DNA of 52,477 bases from Pseudomonadota bacterium (lineage in GTDB: Bacteria > Myxococcota_A > UBA796 > SXON01): NCBI GenBank assembly GCA_030685065.1, contig JAUXQH010000041.1, positions 1 to 52,477 on the forward strand, given 5' to 3'. Position numbers and translations under genes: made by a program. This document shows, in pieces, positions 18,310-26,557 of this stretch. Below the pieces are notes generated by a model. The model was not told the DNA's origin, did no database searches, and was given only the letters and a program-made list of their open reading frames with translations. Position 1 is the stretch's first letter, and each line of letters begins with the position of its first letter.

Positions 18310-19263
18310 GTGACTCCACCGCCCTCCGTCAGCGCTCTCCTGATCCGCGCCCGCGCGGGCGACAGGCCCGCCCTCGCCCGGCTCATCTCGATGATCGAGG
18401 CGCGCGCGCCCGGCGTGTCCGAGGCGCTCGACACGCTCGTGCCGCGCCGGCTTCACACCCCCGGCGCGCCGCACGTCATCGGCATCACCGGGCCCCCCGG
18501 CGCCGGAAAGAGCACCTTCGTGGACCGCCTGGTCCAGCACGCCCGCGCCGCCGGCGAGCGCGTGGCGGTGGTCGCCGTCGATCCGTCGTCTCCGTGGTCC
18601 GGCGGCGCCATCCTCGGCGATCGCATCCGCATGGAGCGGCACGCCGAGGATCCGGGCGTGTACGTGCGCTCCCTCGCCTCGCGCGGCCACCTGGGCGGGC
18701 TCTCCCGCGCCGCCGGCCAGACGGTGGACGTGCTGGATGCCGTCGGCTTCGATCGCGTGCTCGTCGAGACGGTGGGGGTGGGCCAGGGCGAGCTCGCGGT
18801 GATGGAGGTGGCGGACACCGTGCTCGTGGTCCTCACGCCCGAGAGCGGGGACTCGGTGCAGACGATGAAGGCGGGGCTGCTCGAGATCGCGGACGTGTTC
18901 TGCGTCAACAAGGCCGACCGCCCCGGCGCCGATCACCTGCGCCGCGACCTCGAGCAGGCCGTGCACCTCGATGACCGCGCCGGGTGGCACGCGCCGGTCC
19001 ACACCTCCGTGGCGCTCGAGGACCGCGGCGTCGACGAGACCCTCGCCTCCCTCGAGGCCCACCGCGCCTGGTGTGTCGGAGAGGGGCGCCCCGGGTGGGA
19101 GGCCCGCCGCGCGGAGGGGCGGGTGCGCATCTACCTGGACTTGATGGCGGAGGCCGCGCGCGAGCAGGCGCGCCGGGCGCTCGCGGGCAGCGATCTGCTG
19201 GACGATCTGCGCGCGGGCCGCGTCCGCCCCGAGCACGCGTCCGCCCGGTCGAGGCCGACGTGA
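18310..19263 (+). CDS. meaB: MeaB/ArgK-type G3E GTPase
   Basis: 317 residues from a GTG start. The Walker A motif GPPGAGKST (about 61-69), VVAVDPSSPWSGGAILGDRI, FVRS-like VYVRSLASRGHLGG, the VETVGVGQGE switch and NKAD specificity motif identify MeaB. MeaB proteins protect and reload adenosylcobalamin-dependent methylmalonyl-CoA mutase. No mutase gene lies in the window. The next gene overlaps by 4 nt (GTGA) and encodes an enoyl-CoA hydratase-like protein. This recalls the E. coli sbm-ygfD-ygfG order, in which ygfG is a decarboxylase. Confidence 0.95.
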   Translation: MTPPPSVSALLIRARAGDRPALARLISMIEARAPGVSEALDTLVPRRLHTPGAPHVIGITGPPGAGKSTFVDRLVQHARAAGERVAVVAVDPSSPWSGGAILGDRIRMERHAEDPGVYVRSLASRGHLGGLSRAAGQTVDVLDAVGFDRVLVETVGVGQGELAVMEVADTVLVVLTPESGDSVQTMKAGLLEIADVFCVNKADRPGADHLRRDLEQAVHLDDRAGWHAPVHTSVALEDRGVDETLASLEAHRAWCVGEGRPGWEARRAEGRVRIYLDLMAEAAREQARRALAGSDLLDDLRAGRVRPEHASARSRPT

Positions 19264-20057
19264 CCGACACGACCGACCTGACCGACTTCCGCGCGCTGGT
19301 CGAGACGCTTCCCCCGGGACCGGGCCGGGTCGTCGTCACCACGGGAGACCTCGCGACCATCCGGTTCGACCACGAGCCCTCTCGCAACGCGCTCGATCCG
19401 GCCATGATGGTGGCGCTCTCCGACGCGATCGAGGCCGTCCGGGATGCCCGGGTGGTCGTGCTCTCGGGGGCTCACCGCACCTTCTGCTCCGGCGGCAACC
19501 TCGGCGCCGTGCGCAGCCACCTCGCGATGCCCGGGGCCGGCCGCGCGTTTGGCGCCTTCATGCAGGACGCGCTCGACCGCCTCGCCGCGCTCGACGCCAT
19601 CGTGATCGCCGTGGTCGAGGGCGCCGCGCTCGGTGGGGGCGCCGAGCTCGTGGTCACCGCGGATCTCGTGGTCGCCGCGCCCGACGCTCGCATCGGGTTC
19701 GTGCACGCGCGCCTCGGCGTCTCGCCGGGGTTCGGCGGTGGCGGGCGGCTCGTCTCCCGCGTCGGGCCGCGCGCCGCGCTCCAGGTGCTCGCCTTCGCGC
19801 GGGTGCTCGGCGCCGCCGAGGCCCACGCCATCGATCTGGTGGACGAGGTGGACCCCGATCCGCACGCCCGCGCGGATGCCCTCGCGACAGAGCTGCTCGC
19901 CCTCCCGGCCGCCGCCGTGCGCGGCGCGAAGCGGGTGGTGCGAGCCGCGGCGCCCCCCGTCGGCCGAACCGAGGAGCTCGAGGTCTTCGCGGAGCTGTGG
20001 GGCGGCCCGGATCACCAGCGCGCCCTGGCCGGCAACGCGCGAGAGCCGCGCCGGTGA
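19260..20057 (+). CDS. Enoyl-CoA hydratase/isomerase-family protein, possibly a methylmalonyl-CoA decarboxylase
   Basis: 265 residues of crotonase fold: FDHEPSRNALD, VVLSGAHRTFCSGGNL (first oxyanion-hole strand), VEGAALGGGAELV (second), and FVHARLGVSPGFGGGGRLV. The Glu normally found before the last motif in true hydratases (PE) is not evident; the position reads ARLG. The enzyme may therefore be a decarboxylase or isomerase. Linkage to meaB supports action on methylmalonyl- or ethylmalonyl-type CoA esters, but this is inference. It overlaps the following lipoprotein gene by 4 nt. Confidence 0.85.
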   Translation: MTDTTDLTDFRALVETLPPGPGRVVVTTGDLATIRFDHEPSRNALDPAMMVALSDAIEAVRDARVVVLSGAHRTFCSGGNLGAVRSHLAMPGAGRAFGAFMQDALDRLAALDAIVIAVVEGAALGGGAELVVTADLVVAAPDARIGFVHARLGVSPGFGGGGRLVSRVGPRAALQVLAFARVLGAAEAHAIDLVDEVDPDPHARADALATELLALPAAAVRGAKRVVRAAAPPVGRTEELEVFAELWGGPDHQRALAGNAREPRR

Positions 20058-20584
20058 TCCGGCTGTTGCCGGTGTACCTGCTGCTCCTCGCGGGCTGCCG
20101 CAAGCCCTTCCTCGAGCCCCAGCCGCCGCTCGTGGAGACGCCGACCGTCGCCCCGGTGCCGACGGGGCGCGTGACCGCGGACGTGTACGTGGACGGCACC
20201 TTCCCCCTGTCCGTGCCCGTGCCGAAGGGCTGGGTCGCCACGCCCGGCCACGACGGGGGCGAGGTACGCGTGGTGCTCCAGGATCCCGACGGCGACGTGA
20301 CCGTGACCATCGCGGGCACCCGCGGCGACGCCCTGGCTCCGCGCCCGATCCCCGGCTGCACGTGGACCTTCATCGACGCCGCGCGCTACCGCGCCGTGAA
20401 GGTGCGCGCCGAGATCCTCGCGGCGACCTGCACCCCCGATGACCCCGACGATCCGCGGGTCCTCGCCTACGTCGTGAGCCACGAGGGGATGTTGTGGCAC
20501 GTCGAGGGGCGGGTGACCCCCGGGCGGCTGCGGCCAGGGAAGGCGGACCTGGACCAGGTGGCGGGGGGGGTTCGGTTTCGGTAG
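20054..20584 (+). CDS. Hypothetical lipoprotein
   Basis: 176 residues from a GTG that overlaps the preceding stop. The signal sequence is short with lipobox LLAGC (Cys near residue 15). A Pro-rich tether of about 25 residues is followed by a compact domain with alternating beta-strand patterns and a Cys pair (PGCTW, AATCT). No family is recognised. It is the third gene of the meaB operon, though its function may be unrelated to acyl-CoA metabolism. Confidence 0.75.
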   Translation: MIRLLPVYLLLLAGCRKPFLEPQPPLVETPTVAPVPTGRVTADVYVDGTFPLSVPVPKGWVATPGHDGGEVRVVLQDPDGDVTVTIAGTRGDALAPRPIPGCTWTFIDAARYRAVKVRAEILAATCTPDDPDDPRVLAYVVSHEGMLWHVEGRVTPGRLRPGKADLDQVAGGVRFR

Positions 20585-20604
20585 CCCGTCCGGACCCGGC
20601 GATG

Positions 20605-20625
20605 CGGGCGCGCTCGGCGCGCCCG
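20605..20625. terminator. Perfect 9-bp GC hairpin between convergent genes
   Basis: Stem cgggcgcgc, loop tcg, stem gcgcgcccg. It sits in the 63-nt gap between the end of the meaB operon and the end of the MYXO-CTERM-like gene. No T-run follows on either strand. It is probably a bidirectional terminator. Confidence 0.55.
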
Positions 20626-20647
20626 TGAAGCCGGCCTGCCCTCTTCC

Positions 20648-22312
20648 CTACTGCCGACGGCGCAACACCAGCAGGAGGCCGAACGCCGGCCAGAGGCCGA
20701 GCATGCCGGGGCTCGACGCGCAGCCGCCGCTGCAGCCGCTGGAGCAGCTGCCGTCCTCACCGCAGCCAGCCGACTCGTACGTGGCGGGGCCGACCCACGC
20801 GAAGGCGCCGAGCCAGTCGCCGTTGTCGCCGACGGGGCCCGCTTCGAGCGCGAGCAGGCCGATGCCGCTGAAGGAGGGCACCGCGAAGGCGAGGCCCTCG
20901 AGCAGGCCGCCGACCACGCTGTCCACGATGCCGCCGAACGCGCCGGAGAAGCCGGCCACGATGGCGTCGTTCGCCTGGGGGTAGAACTCGTTGTAGGTGA
21001 CGGTCGGGGTGAGCGCGGCGGGGTCGAGATCGACCTCGATGGCGAGCTCGCCGGTGGTGCCGTCGAACCCGAGATCCATGCCGACGACGCCCGCGAGCGC
21101 CACGGTCACGATCTTGGCCTCGCGCCCGTCGAGCTGCGTGTAGAGCTCGAGGCCGAGGTTGTCGAGGTTTACGTCGATGTCGTGGGCGCCGTCGAAGCTG
21201 GTCGTGGGGGGGCTCAGCGGCGCGGTCCGCAGGATGACCGGCTGGGACTCGGCGAAGAGCTCGGCGAACACGCTGCCGGTGAGGACATTGAGGATCGAGG
21301 TGTCGAGCGTGAAGACGCCGCCGGGCTCGAGCGAGTAGCAGAGCAGGCCGCCGCGCCAGAGCGCGTAGAGCGCCTGGTTCGTGAAGTCGTCCGAGAGGAT
21401 GAGGCCGACGTGGTAGTCGGTCTCGATGCTGCTCGGCACCTGGCCGATGTCGGGGGGCGAGGAGAGGGTCTGGAGGGAGCCGCCGGGGTCGTACGCGGCG
21501 ACGCACGCCGCGGCATCTCCCGACATGGATCCGGACATCTGCACGCGCACGCCGGCGGGCGTGATGATCACATCGCTCGGTTGGAGCGCGAGCTGCACGA
21601 CGGCGCCGTTGAGATCGAGCTCCTGGACGATCGTGGCGCTGGCGAAGGCCTCCTCGATGGTCTCCTCGAGGGTGGGGCCGATGTCCGCGATGGCGTCGTT
21701 CAGGAAGGTGTCGAGCTGGCCGAGGATGAGGTCGTACATCGACAGGCCGAACCAGCCGAGCACTTCTTCGATGTCGCCGACCGAGCAACCGTCGAGATGG
21801 ATGTCGTCGTTGACCAGGTCGTACGAGACGTTGATCGCGCCGATGGTGGCGTCGAGGGCGTTCGTGCCGTCCCCCGCGTCGACCACTTCGAGCGCCATGG
21901 TGGTGACGACGGTGACCTCGAATGCGTCGACGTAGCCCTCACACGTGTCGTCGAGGCACGCGAGCTCGTACATGAGCTGGAACGTGTCGGACGGATCGTT
22001 GAGCGACACCATGAGGTTGGCGGTGATGTCGAGCACGCCGTTGCCGGGCACGATCGTGGCGTTCGTGACCTGGATGTTCACCCACGCGCCGGAGAGGCCG
22101 TACGCGTAGTTGAAGCACCAGTATCCACCCTCGTCCGCGAGGGCGGGGATCTCGATTCCGGACGGCAGGAGCGCCGGGATGAGCGCCGAGATGGCGTTGA
22201 GGCCCTCTGGCGTGAGGTCGGCGTAGGCCGCCTTCTCGATGGTCTCACCGGGCGCCCAGGTCTCGGCGGCGGCAGGGAAGGCGGCGACGAGCGCGAGACC
22301 GAAAAGGGGCAA
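20648..22312 (-). CDS. Large secreted protein with MYXO-CTERM-like C-terminal sorting signal
   Basis: 554 residues from a TTG start with ggagg just upstream. A signal peptide (ALVAAFPAAAE) is followed by about 500 residues of acidic, beta-rich sequence with an amphipathic helix-rich middle (near LDTFLNDAIADIGPTLEETI). The C-terminus has a Cys/Gly/Ser stretch (GCGEDGSCSSGCSGGC), a hydrophobic helix (MLGLWPAFGLLLVL) and a final RRR. This resembles the MYXO-CTERM signal, whose Cys is thought to be processed for surface anchoring. The alternating hydrophobic pattern recalls BPI/LBP-type lipid-binding tubes, but only weakly. The gene lies just downstream of operon A. Confidence 0.75.
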   Translation of the reverse strand: MPLFGLALVAAFPAAAETWAPGETIEKAAYADLTPEGLNAISALIPALLPSGIEIPALADEGGYWCFNYAYGLSGAWVNIQVTNATIVPGNGVLDITANLMVSLNDPSDTFQLMYELACLDDTCEGYVDAFEVTVVTTMALEVVDAGDGTNALDATIGAINVSYDLVNDDIHLDGCSVGDIEEVLGWFGLSMYDLILGQLDTFLNDAIADIGPTLEETIEEAFASATIVQELDLNGAVVQLALQPSDVIITPAGVRVQMSGSMSGDAAACVAAYDPGGSLQTLSSPPDIGQVPSSIETDYHVGLILSDDFTNQALYALWRGGLLCYSLEPGGVFTLDTSILNVLTGSVFAELFAESQPVILRTAPLSPPTTSFDGAHDIDVNLDNLGLELYTQLDGREAKIVTVALAGVVGMDLGFDGTTGELAIEVDLDPAALTPTVTYNEFYPQANDAIVAGFSGAFGGIVDSVVGGLLEGLAFAVPSFSGIGLLALEAGPVGDNGDWLGAFAWVGPATYESAGCGEDGSCSSGCSGGCASSPGMLGLWPAFGLLLVLRRRQ

Positions 22313-22379
22313 TGTGCCTCCGGAGGCGCCCCCATGCTACTCGGCTCGAACCGCGTCCGCAAGGCGCAGGTACAGCCCG

Positions 22380-22440
22380 CTCACCGGGCGTCTCACCGGG
22401 CGTGTCCGCCGGGGCCCTCCCGGGGCCCTCCCGGGGCCAG
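22380..22440. repeat. Short tandem repeats after operon A, terminator-like
   Basis: Two exact copies of ctcaccgggcgt are followed by units of ccggggccctc (two full, one partial). The second repeat is self-complementary (ggggcccc core), so the array can fold in several registers. It lies in the 131-nt gap between the last gene of operon A and the MYXO-CTERM-like gene. It may end transcription of the biosynthetic operon. Confidence 0.6.
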
Positions 22441-22443
22441 GCC

Positions 22444-23547
22444 TCAGCGCGTCGGGCCGCGCGCGGCGAGCACGGTACCCTCACCTTCCAACCGCCATTC
22501 TCCCGGCGGGAGGAGGATCGTCCCGCCGAACCCGACCCGCTCGCCGGCGACCTCGAGCGCTCCCTCCACCACGGTCAGCGCCTCCCACGCCTCGAGGAGC
22601 CGGCCCTGGGGCAAGGTGAGCCGCTCCACGTGGAAATGGGGGGTGTCGAGCAGCTCTTCCCGGCCGGGGCCGATCGGGCGCACCACCGCGGCGGAGACGA
22701 CGGGCGCGCACGCCACGACCTCGAGGGCCTCTTCGAGGTGGAGCGGACGACCACGCCCCCAGTCGTACAGGCGCCACGTCAGGTCACAGGGCTGTTGGAC
22801 CTCGTAGAAAAGCACGCCGCCACCGATCGCGTGGATGGTGCCGGGGGGCACGTCGATGACATCCCCCGCCTTGACCTCGAGCCAGGCGAGGTCGGCTTCG
22901 ATCTGCCCCGAGAGCGCGCGCTCCCGCAGCTCCTCCCGCTCCATCGCGCGGTTGAGGCCGTAGGCCACCTTCGCGCCCGGCTCCGCGCGGAGCACGACCC
23001 AGCCCTCGTGCTTGCCGTGGGGCGCCCCTACGATCCGCCGCGCGGCGTCGTCGTCGGGGTGCACCTGCACGGAGAGGCGCTCGCGCACGTCCAGGAGCTT
23101 GACCAGCAGCGGAAAGTCGACCACCTCGTCGAGGCGGCGGCCGTCCGCCACGCGGTTGGCGCCCCACACCTCCCAGCTCTCGCCGACACGCGCGGCGGGA
23201 TCGGGATCCTTGCCCATCTCGGCCGCGAGCGAGGTGCCGCCCCACATCGGCCGCGCGAGCGTGGGCGCGAGGCGCAGCGGCTTGGGCGTGGCCTCGATCG
23301 GCGCGGCGAGCAGCGCGGCGCCGCGGAGGACCTCGACTCCCTCGCGCGTGCCGCGGAAGCGCGCGCGATCCCCCTCGACGGTGACCGTGAACTCCACGTC
23401 CTCCCCGGGGCGCACCACCCCGAGGAACCGCACGCGCTCGAGCTTCGCGACGGGCCGGCCGGCGCACCGCTCGATCTCGACGAGGAGCGCGGCGCCGGGG
23501 ACGATGGGATCCCCGAGGAAGTGTCCGGGAAAGTCGGGAAAGCGCAT
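22444..23547 (-). CDS. Fusion of a hotdog dehydratase domain (ApeI-like) with phosphomannose isomerase
   Basis: 367 residues. The ATG overlaps the receptor gene stop (TGATG). Residues 1 to about 90 form a short FabZ/ApeI-type hotdog domain: FPGHFLGDPIVPGAALLVEI, with candidate catalytic H9 and a very short N-terminus, then LERVRFLGVVRPGEDVEF. Residues about 95-367 match class I mannose-6-phosphate isomerase: RPMWGGTSLA, GESWEVWG, VKLLDVRERLSVQVHPDD (metal-binding Gln and His), LEVKAGDVIDVPPGTIHAIG and YDWGR. The isomerase interconverts fructose 6-phosphate and mannose 6-phosphate. Its presence suggests the final product is mannosylated, or that both steps were fused for coordinated supply. 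I see no frameshift: the frame is continuous across both domains. Confidence 0.88.
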   Translation of the reverse strand: MRFPDFPGHFLGDPIVPGAALLVEIERCAGRPVAKLERVRFLGVVRPGEDVEFTVTVEGDRARFRGTREGVEVLRGAALLAAPIEATPKPLRLAPTLARPMWGGTSLAAEMGKDPDPAARVGESWEVWGANRVADGRRLDEVVDFPLLVKLLDVRERLSVQVHPDDDAARRIVGAPHGKHEGWVVLRAEPGAKVAYGLNRAMEREELRERALSGQIEADLAWLEVKAGDVIDVPPGTIHAIGGGVLFYEVQQPCDLTWRLYDWGRGRPLHLEEALEVVACAPVVSAAVVRPIGPGREELLDTPHFHVERLTLPQGRLLEAWEALTVVEGALEVAGERVGFGGTILLPPGEWRLEGEGTVLAARGPTR

Positions 23548-26156
23548 CAGAAGTCCACCCGTACGCCGAGGAACGGCCGCGTGGGGAGGTGCTCGAACAT
23601 GCCCTCCGTGAGCTCGCCGTCGACCACCGTGGCGGTCGGCAGAAAATCGTTCTTCGTGTACAGGACGTTCAGGACCTCGAGGTACACCGACCAGCGCAGG
23701 CGGGGCGTCGCGTGGCGCCACTCGACGCGCAGGTCGAGCTGGTGGAAGTCGCCGAGGCGCTGGTCGTTGAGGGCGGAGAGCTGCAGCGTGTCCGCGCCGC
23801 CGGGCTCCACGGACGAGGCGGGACGGCCGCTGTGGAAGTCGTAGCGTCCGGTGAGCCGCCACTTGGGGGTGAGCTGGTACTCGAGCGACGCGCCGGCGGT
23901 GACGGCCTGGGCTTGCGACGGCACGTACTCGTCCCCGAACACCTCGTTCAGCGGGTTGTCGCGCTTCGCGTCGAGCAGCGAGAGGTTGGTCGTGACCTGT
24001 ACGCGCTCGGTGCGCGCGGCGAACAAGATGTCCACGCCCATGTTGCGGCCCGAGCCGTCGTTCGTGAAGGACACGCCGCGGTCGACGGCGGCCTGGTTGT
24101 CGGGGTTCACGACCAGGTTCTCGAGCTTCGCGACGTAGGCCTCGACCCGCACGAACCCACCGTCCCCGATGGGGAGCGCCTGGTCCGCGCCGACGACCAC
24201 CTGCCACGAGCGCTCGGCCTTCAAGTTCGGGTTTCCGTACACGGGGTCGGTCGCGAGGGGGTCCTCCACGACGTGATGGTAGAGGCCGGCGCTGATCTTC
24301 GGGACGGTGCCGGTCGGGAGCGGCATCGACAACCCGACGGACGGGCCGGGGAGAAACTCGTGGGACCGCCCGACATAGGTGCCGCGCACGCCGAGGCGCG
24401 TGCGGACCGGCCCCTCCCAGGAGTGCTGGGCGTAGACCGCGGCCTGGGGGAGCGCGTCCTGCTGTTCGAGGGTGACCAGGTCGAGCCCGAAGTCCCCCAG
24501 GGGCGCCGCGGCCCAGGTCGGGCGGGCGCGGGTGTCCTCGACGGGGCCCTGCGTGGCGTACTGGCGGAGCTGCCCGGTGGCGCCGACCTCGAACGTGTGG
24601 TTCTCGCCGACGGGCAGCGTGAGATCGGTGCGGGCGAAGACCTGGCTTCGCGTCGCGTCGCGGGTGACCTCGCCCCCGAAGTCCCGCTCCAGGTGCGACT
24701 CGTCGTAGGTGAAGGCCGCCGTGGACTGGAGGGTCGTGTCGCCGGCCTCTCCCGTCCCGAGGATCACGGTGTGGTCGAGGGAGGCGAGGTAGACCACGTC
24801 GTCGAGCTTGAACGTGCCGTCGATCGTCACGATGCTCTCGTCGTCACTGTCGACGATCGCGAGGTGGTCGCTCGTGCGCAGGAGCGTGAGGAGGAGCTTG
24901 TGGTTGCCCGGCGTCCACGCGACGCGCGCCGAGAGCTCGTCGTACTCGGGGGCGGCGATGGCGGTGTCGAACAGGTCGACCTGCTTCATCACCCAGAAGT
25001 AGGCCTCGAGGTACGAGCGCCGGGCCGCGACGGCGAAGGTCAGATCGTCGCCCTTCCCGATGGGGCCCATCAAGAGGAGCCGCGCGGTGCTCATCGAGAT
25101 GTCGATGGCGCCGTCGAGATCGTGGGAGCGGTCGTCCCGCGGGGCGCCGTCCCACGAGTGCACGTCCATCACCGCGGAGGTGGACGTCGGGTAGGTGGCG
25201 GGGGCGGCGCCGGCGAAGAACTTGACCTCCTTGAGCATGTCCGGGTTGAAGATGCTGTTGAAGCCGGCGAGGTGGAACGGGTTGTCGAGCGGCACGCGGT
25301 CGAGCAGGAACACGACCTCACCCGCGGTCGCGCCGCGCACGGAGAACGTGCCGAGCATGTCGCCGTCACTCGCGACGCCCGGGAGCTTGTGGACGGCGCG
25401 GGTCACGTCCTCCAACGCGCCGGGCGTGCTCTCGACGTCTCGGCGGGTGAGCACGTAGCTGCCGGTGATCGGCTCGAGCACCGGCTCGCGGGGGGCGCGC
25501 GCGACGTCCCGCCAGCGCTGCCCGAGCCCCCACACGACGATCTCCTCGGTGGGGCCCGCGGGCGTGAGCGTGAGCTCCGCCGTACGGGTTTCGCCGCTGG
25601 TGACCTCGAATTCCGCGCCCGAGGGCGTGAAGCCGCCCTTCTCCAGCCGGAGCTGCCACATGCCGGCCGGCAGGAACGCCGCGTGGACCCGGCCGCCGTC
25701 CCCCGTGGTGTAGACGCGCGGCTCGCCGCCCGCGGACGGCGTGAGGATGACCTTGACCCCGGGCACGTCGAGGCCCTCTCCATCGACCACGTGGAGGTGC
25801 ACGGTCGCGGGGACCGGGTTGCCCTGCTCGTCCCCGACGCCGAGCGTGAAGTTGAAGGCGTAGTCGAGCGTGGAGGGCACGGGCGCGCCGTCCTTGCGGG
25901 CGGGCGCGAAGCGGAGCCGGAGGGCGGCGGCGATCGCGGCGGCGTCGATGTCCGCGCGCACGCCCTGGATCACCTCGGTGCCCGTGATGGCGCCCGCGGC
26001 GTCGAGGGCGATGCGGAGGATCACGGTGCCGGTGATGCGCTCGGCGAGGGCGGTGGCCGGGTAGTCGGGGGTCGCGGACGCGAGGAGCTTGGGGCCGGAC
26101 GTCTCGGCGGGGCCGGGATCCTCCGCGAGCGCCAGCGCGAACAGGAGCACGATCAC
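23547..26156 (-). CDS. TonB-dependent receptor with an N-terminal TonB-like domain
   Basis: 869 residues from a GTG overlapping the previous stop. A signal peptide (LLFALALAE) is followed by a TonB C-terminal-like domain (about 25-105: PDYPATALAERITGTVILRI, then AIAAALRLRFAPARKDG). A carboxypeptidase-regulatory-like Ig domain follows (about 110-200: VPGVKVILTPSAGG, GMWQLRLEKGGF). Next come a plug (VHKLPGVASDGD, FLLDRVPLDNPFHL) and a beta-barrel ending in the aromatic FLGVRVDF. It spans the outer membrane and would import or export a ligand using proton-motive force. Its place between dehydratase genes suggests it handles the cluster product or a precursor. Confidence 0.9.
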   Translation of the reverse strand: MIVLLFALALAEDPGPAETSGPKLLASATPDYPATALAERITGTVILRIALDAAGAITGTEVIQGVRADIDAAAIAAALRLRFAPARKDGAPVPSTLDYAFNFTLGVGDEQGNPVPATVHLHVVDGEGLDVPGVKVILTPSAGGEPRVYTTGDGGRVHAAFLPAGMWQLRLEKGGFTPSGAEFEVTSGETRTAELTLTPAGPTEEIVVWGLGQRWRDVARAPREPVLEPITGSYVLTRRDVESTPGALEDVTRAVHKLPGVASDGDMLGTFSVRGATAGEVVFLLDRVPLDNPFHLAGFNSIFNPDMLKEVKFFAGAAPATYPTSTSAVMDVHSWDGAPRDDRSHDLDGAIDISMSTARLLLMGPIGKGDDLTFAVAARRSYLEAYFWVMKQVDLFDTAIAAPEYDELSARVAWTPGNHKLLLTLLRTSDHLAIVDSDDESIVTIDGTFKLDDVVYLASLDHTVILGTGEAGDTTLQSTAAFTYDESHLERDFGGEVTRDATRSQVFARTDLTLPVGENHTFEVGATGQLRQYATQGPVEDTRARPTWAAAPLGDFGLDLVTLEQQDALPQAAVYAQHSWEGPVRTRLGVRGTYVGRSHEFLPGPSVGLSMPLPTGTVPKISAGLYHHVVEDPLATDPVYGNPNLKAERSWQVVVGADQALPIGDGGFVRVEAYVAKLENLVVNPDNQAAVDRGVSFTNDGSGRNMGVDILFAARTERVQVTTNLSLLDAKRDNPLNEVFGDEYVPSQAQAVTAGASLEYQLTPKWRLTGRYDFHSGRPASSVEPGGADTLQLSALNDQRLGDFHQLDLRVEWRHATPRLRWSVYLEVLNVLYTKNDFLPTATVVDGELTEGMFEHLPTRPFLGVRVDF

Positions 26157-26557
26157 GACGCGCCGCCGGCCGGCACTTCGTGGAGGCGCAGCGTCAGCGC
26201 CACCACCAGGACGCCGTGGACATCGACCGTGTAGCGCCGCAGGGCGCCCATGGTCCGGGTCTGCCGGGCGGCCACCGACAGCACCTCGCCCGCGGGAACG
26301 ACCGGGCGCTCACACGTCGCCGACTCGATCTCGACCAGCATCCCGCCGTGCGCACCCGCGGCCCTCCCCTCCCCCATCGCCTCGGCGGCGAGCGCCTCCG
26401 CGACCGCGAGGCCCGCGGCCTGGGCGGCGAGCTCGATCAACGCGAGCGCGGGGTACACGCCGCCGACGCAGAGCGGGTGGTCCTCGGGGAGGCGCACCCG
26501 CCACGCCGGAGGGCCGCCGAAGAGGGGGAAGCGCATGGGGAGAGCGTGGGGGATCAT
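26153..26557 (-). CDS. Hotdog-fold 3-hydroxyacyl-ACP dehydratase-like protein (ApeP-like)
   Basis: 134 residues, starting at an ATG that overlaps the upstream stop by 4 nt. The hotdog core is EDHPLCVGGVYPALALIELAAQ, with a His at the FabZ catalytic position and a Glu in the central helix (IELAAQ). A C-terminal sheet follows (MLVEIESATCERPVV, YTVDVHGVLVVAL). In aryl-polyene systems two dehydratases (ApeI and ApeP) work as a pair. This gene, together with the dehydratase-isomerase fusion in the same operon, could form such a pair. Its substrate would be ACP-bound 3-hydroxyacyl chains. Confidence 0.8.
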   Translation of the reverse strand: MIPHALPMRFPLFGGPPAWRVRLPEDHPLCVGGVYPALALIELAAQAAGLAVAEALAAEAMGEGRAAGAHGGMLVEIESATCERPVVPAGEVLSVAARQTRTMGALRRYTVDVHGVLVVALTLRLHEVPAGGAS

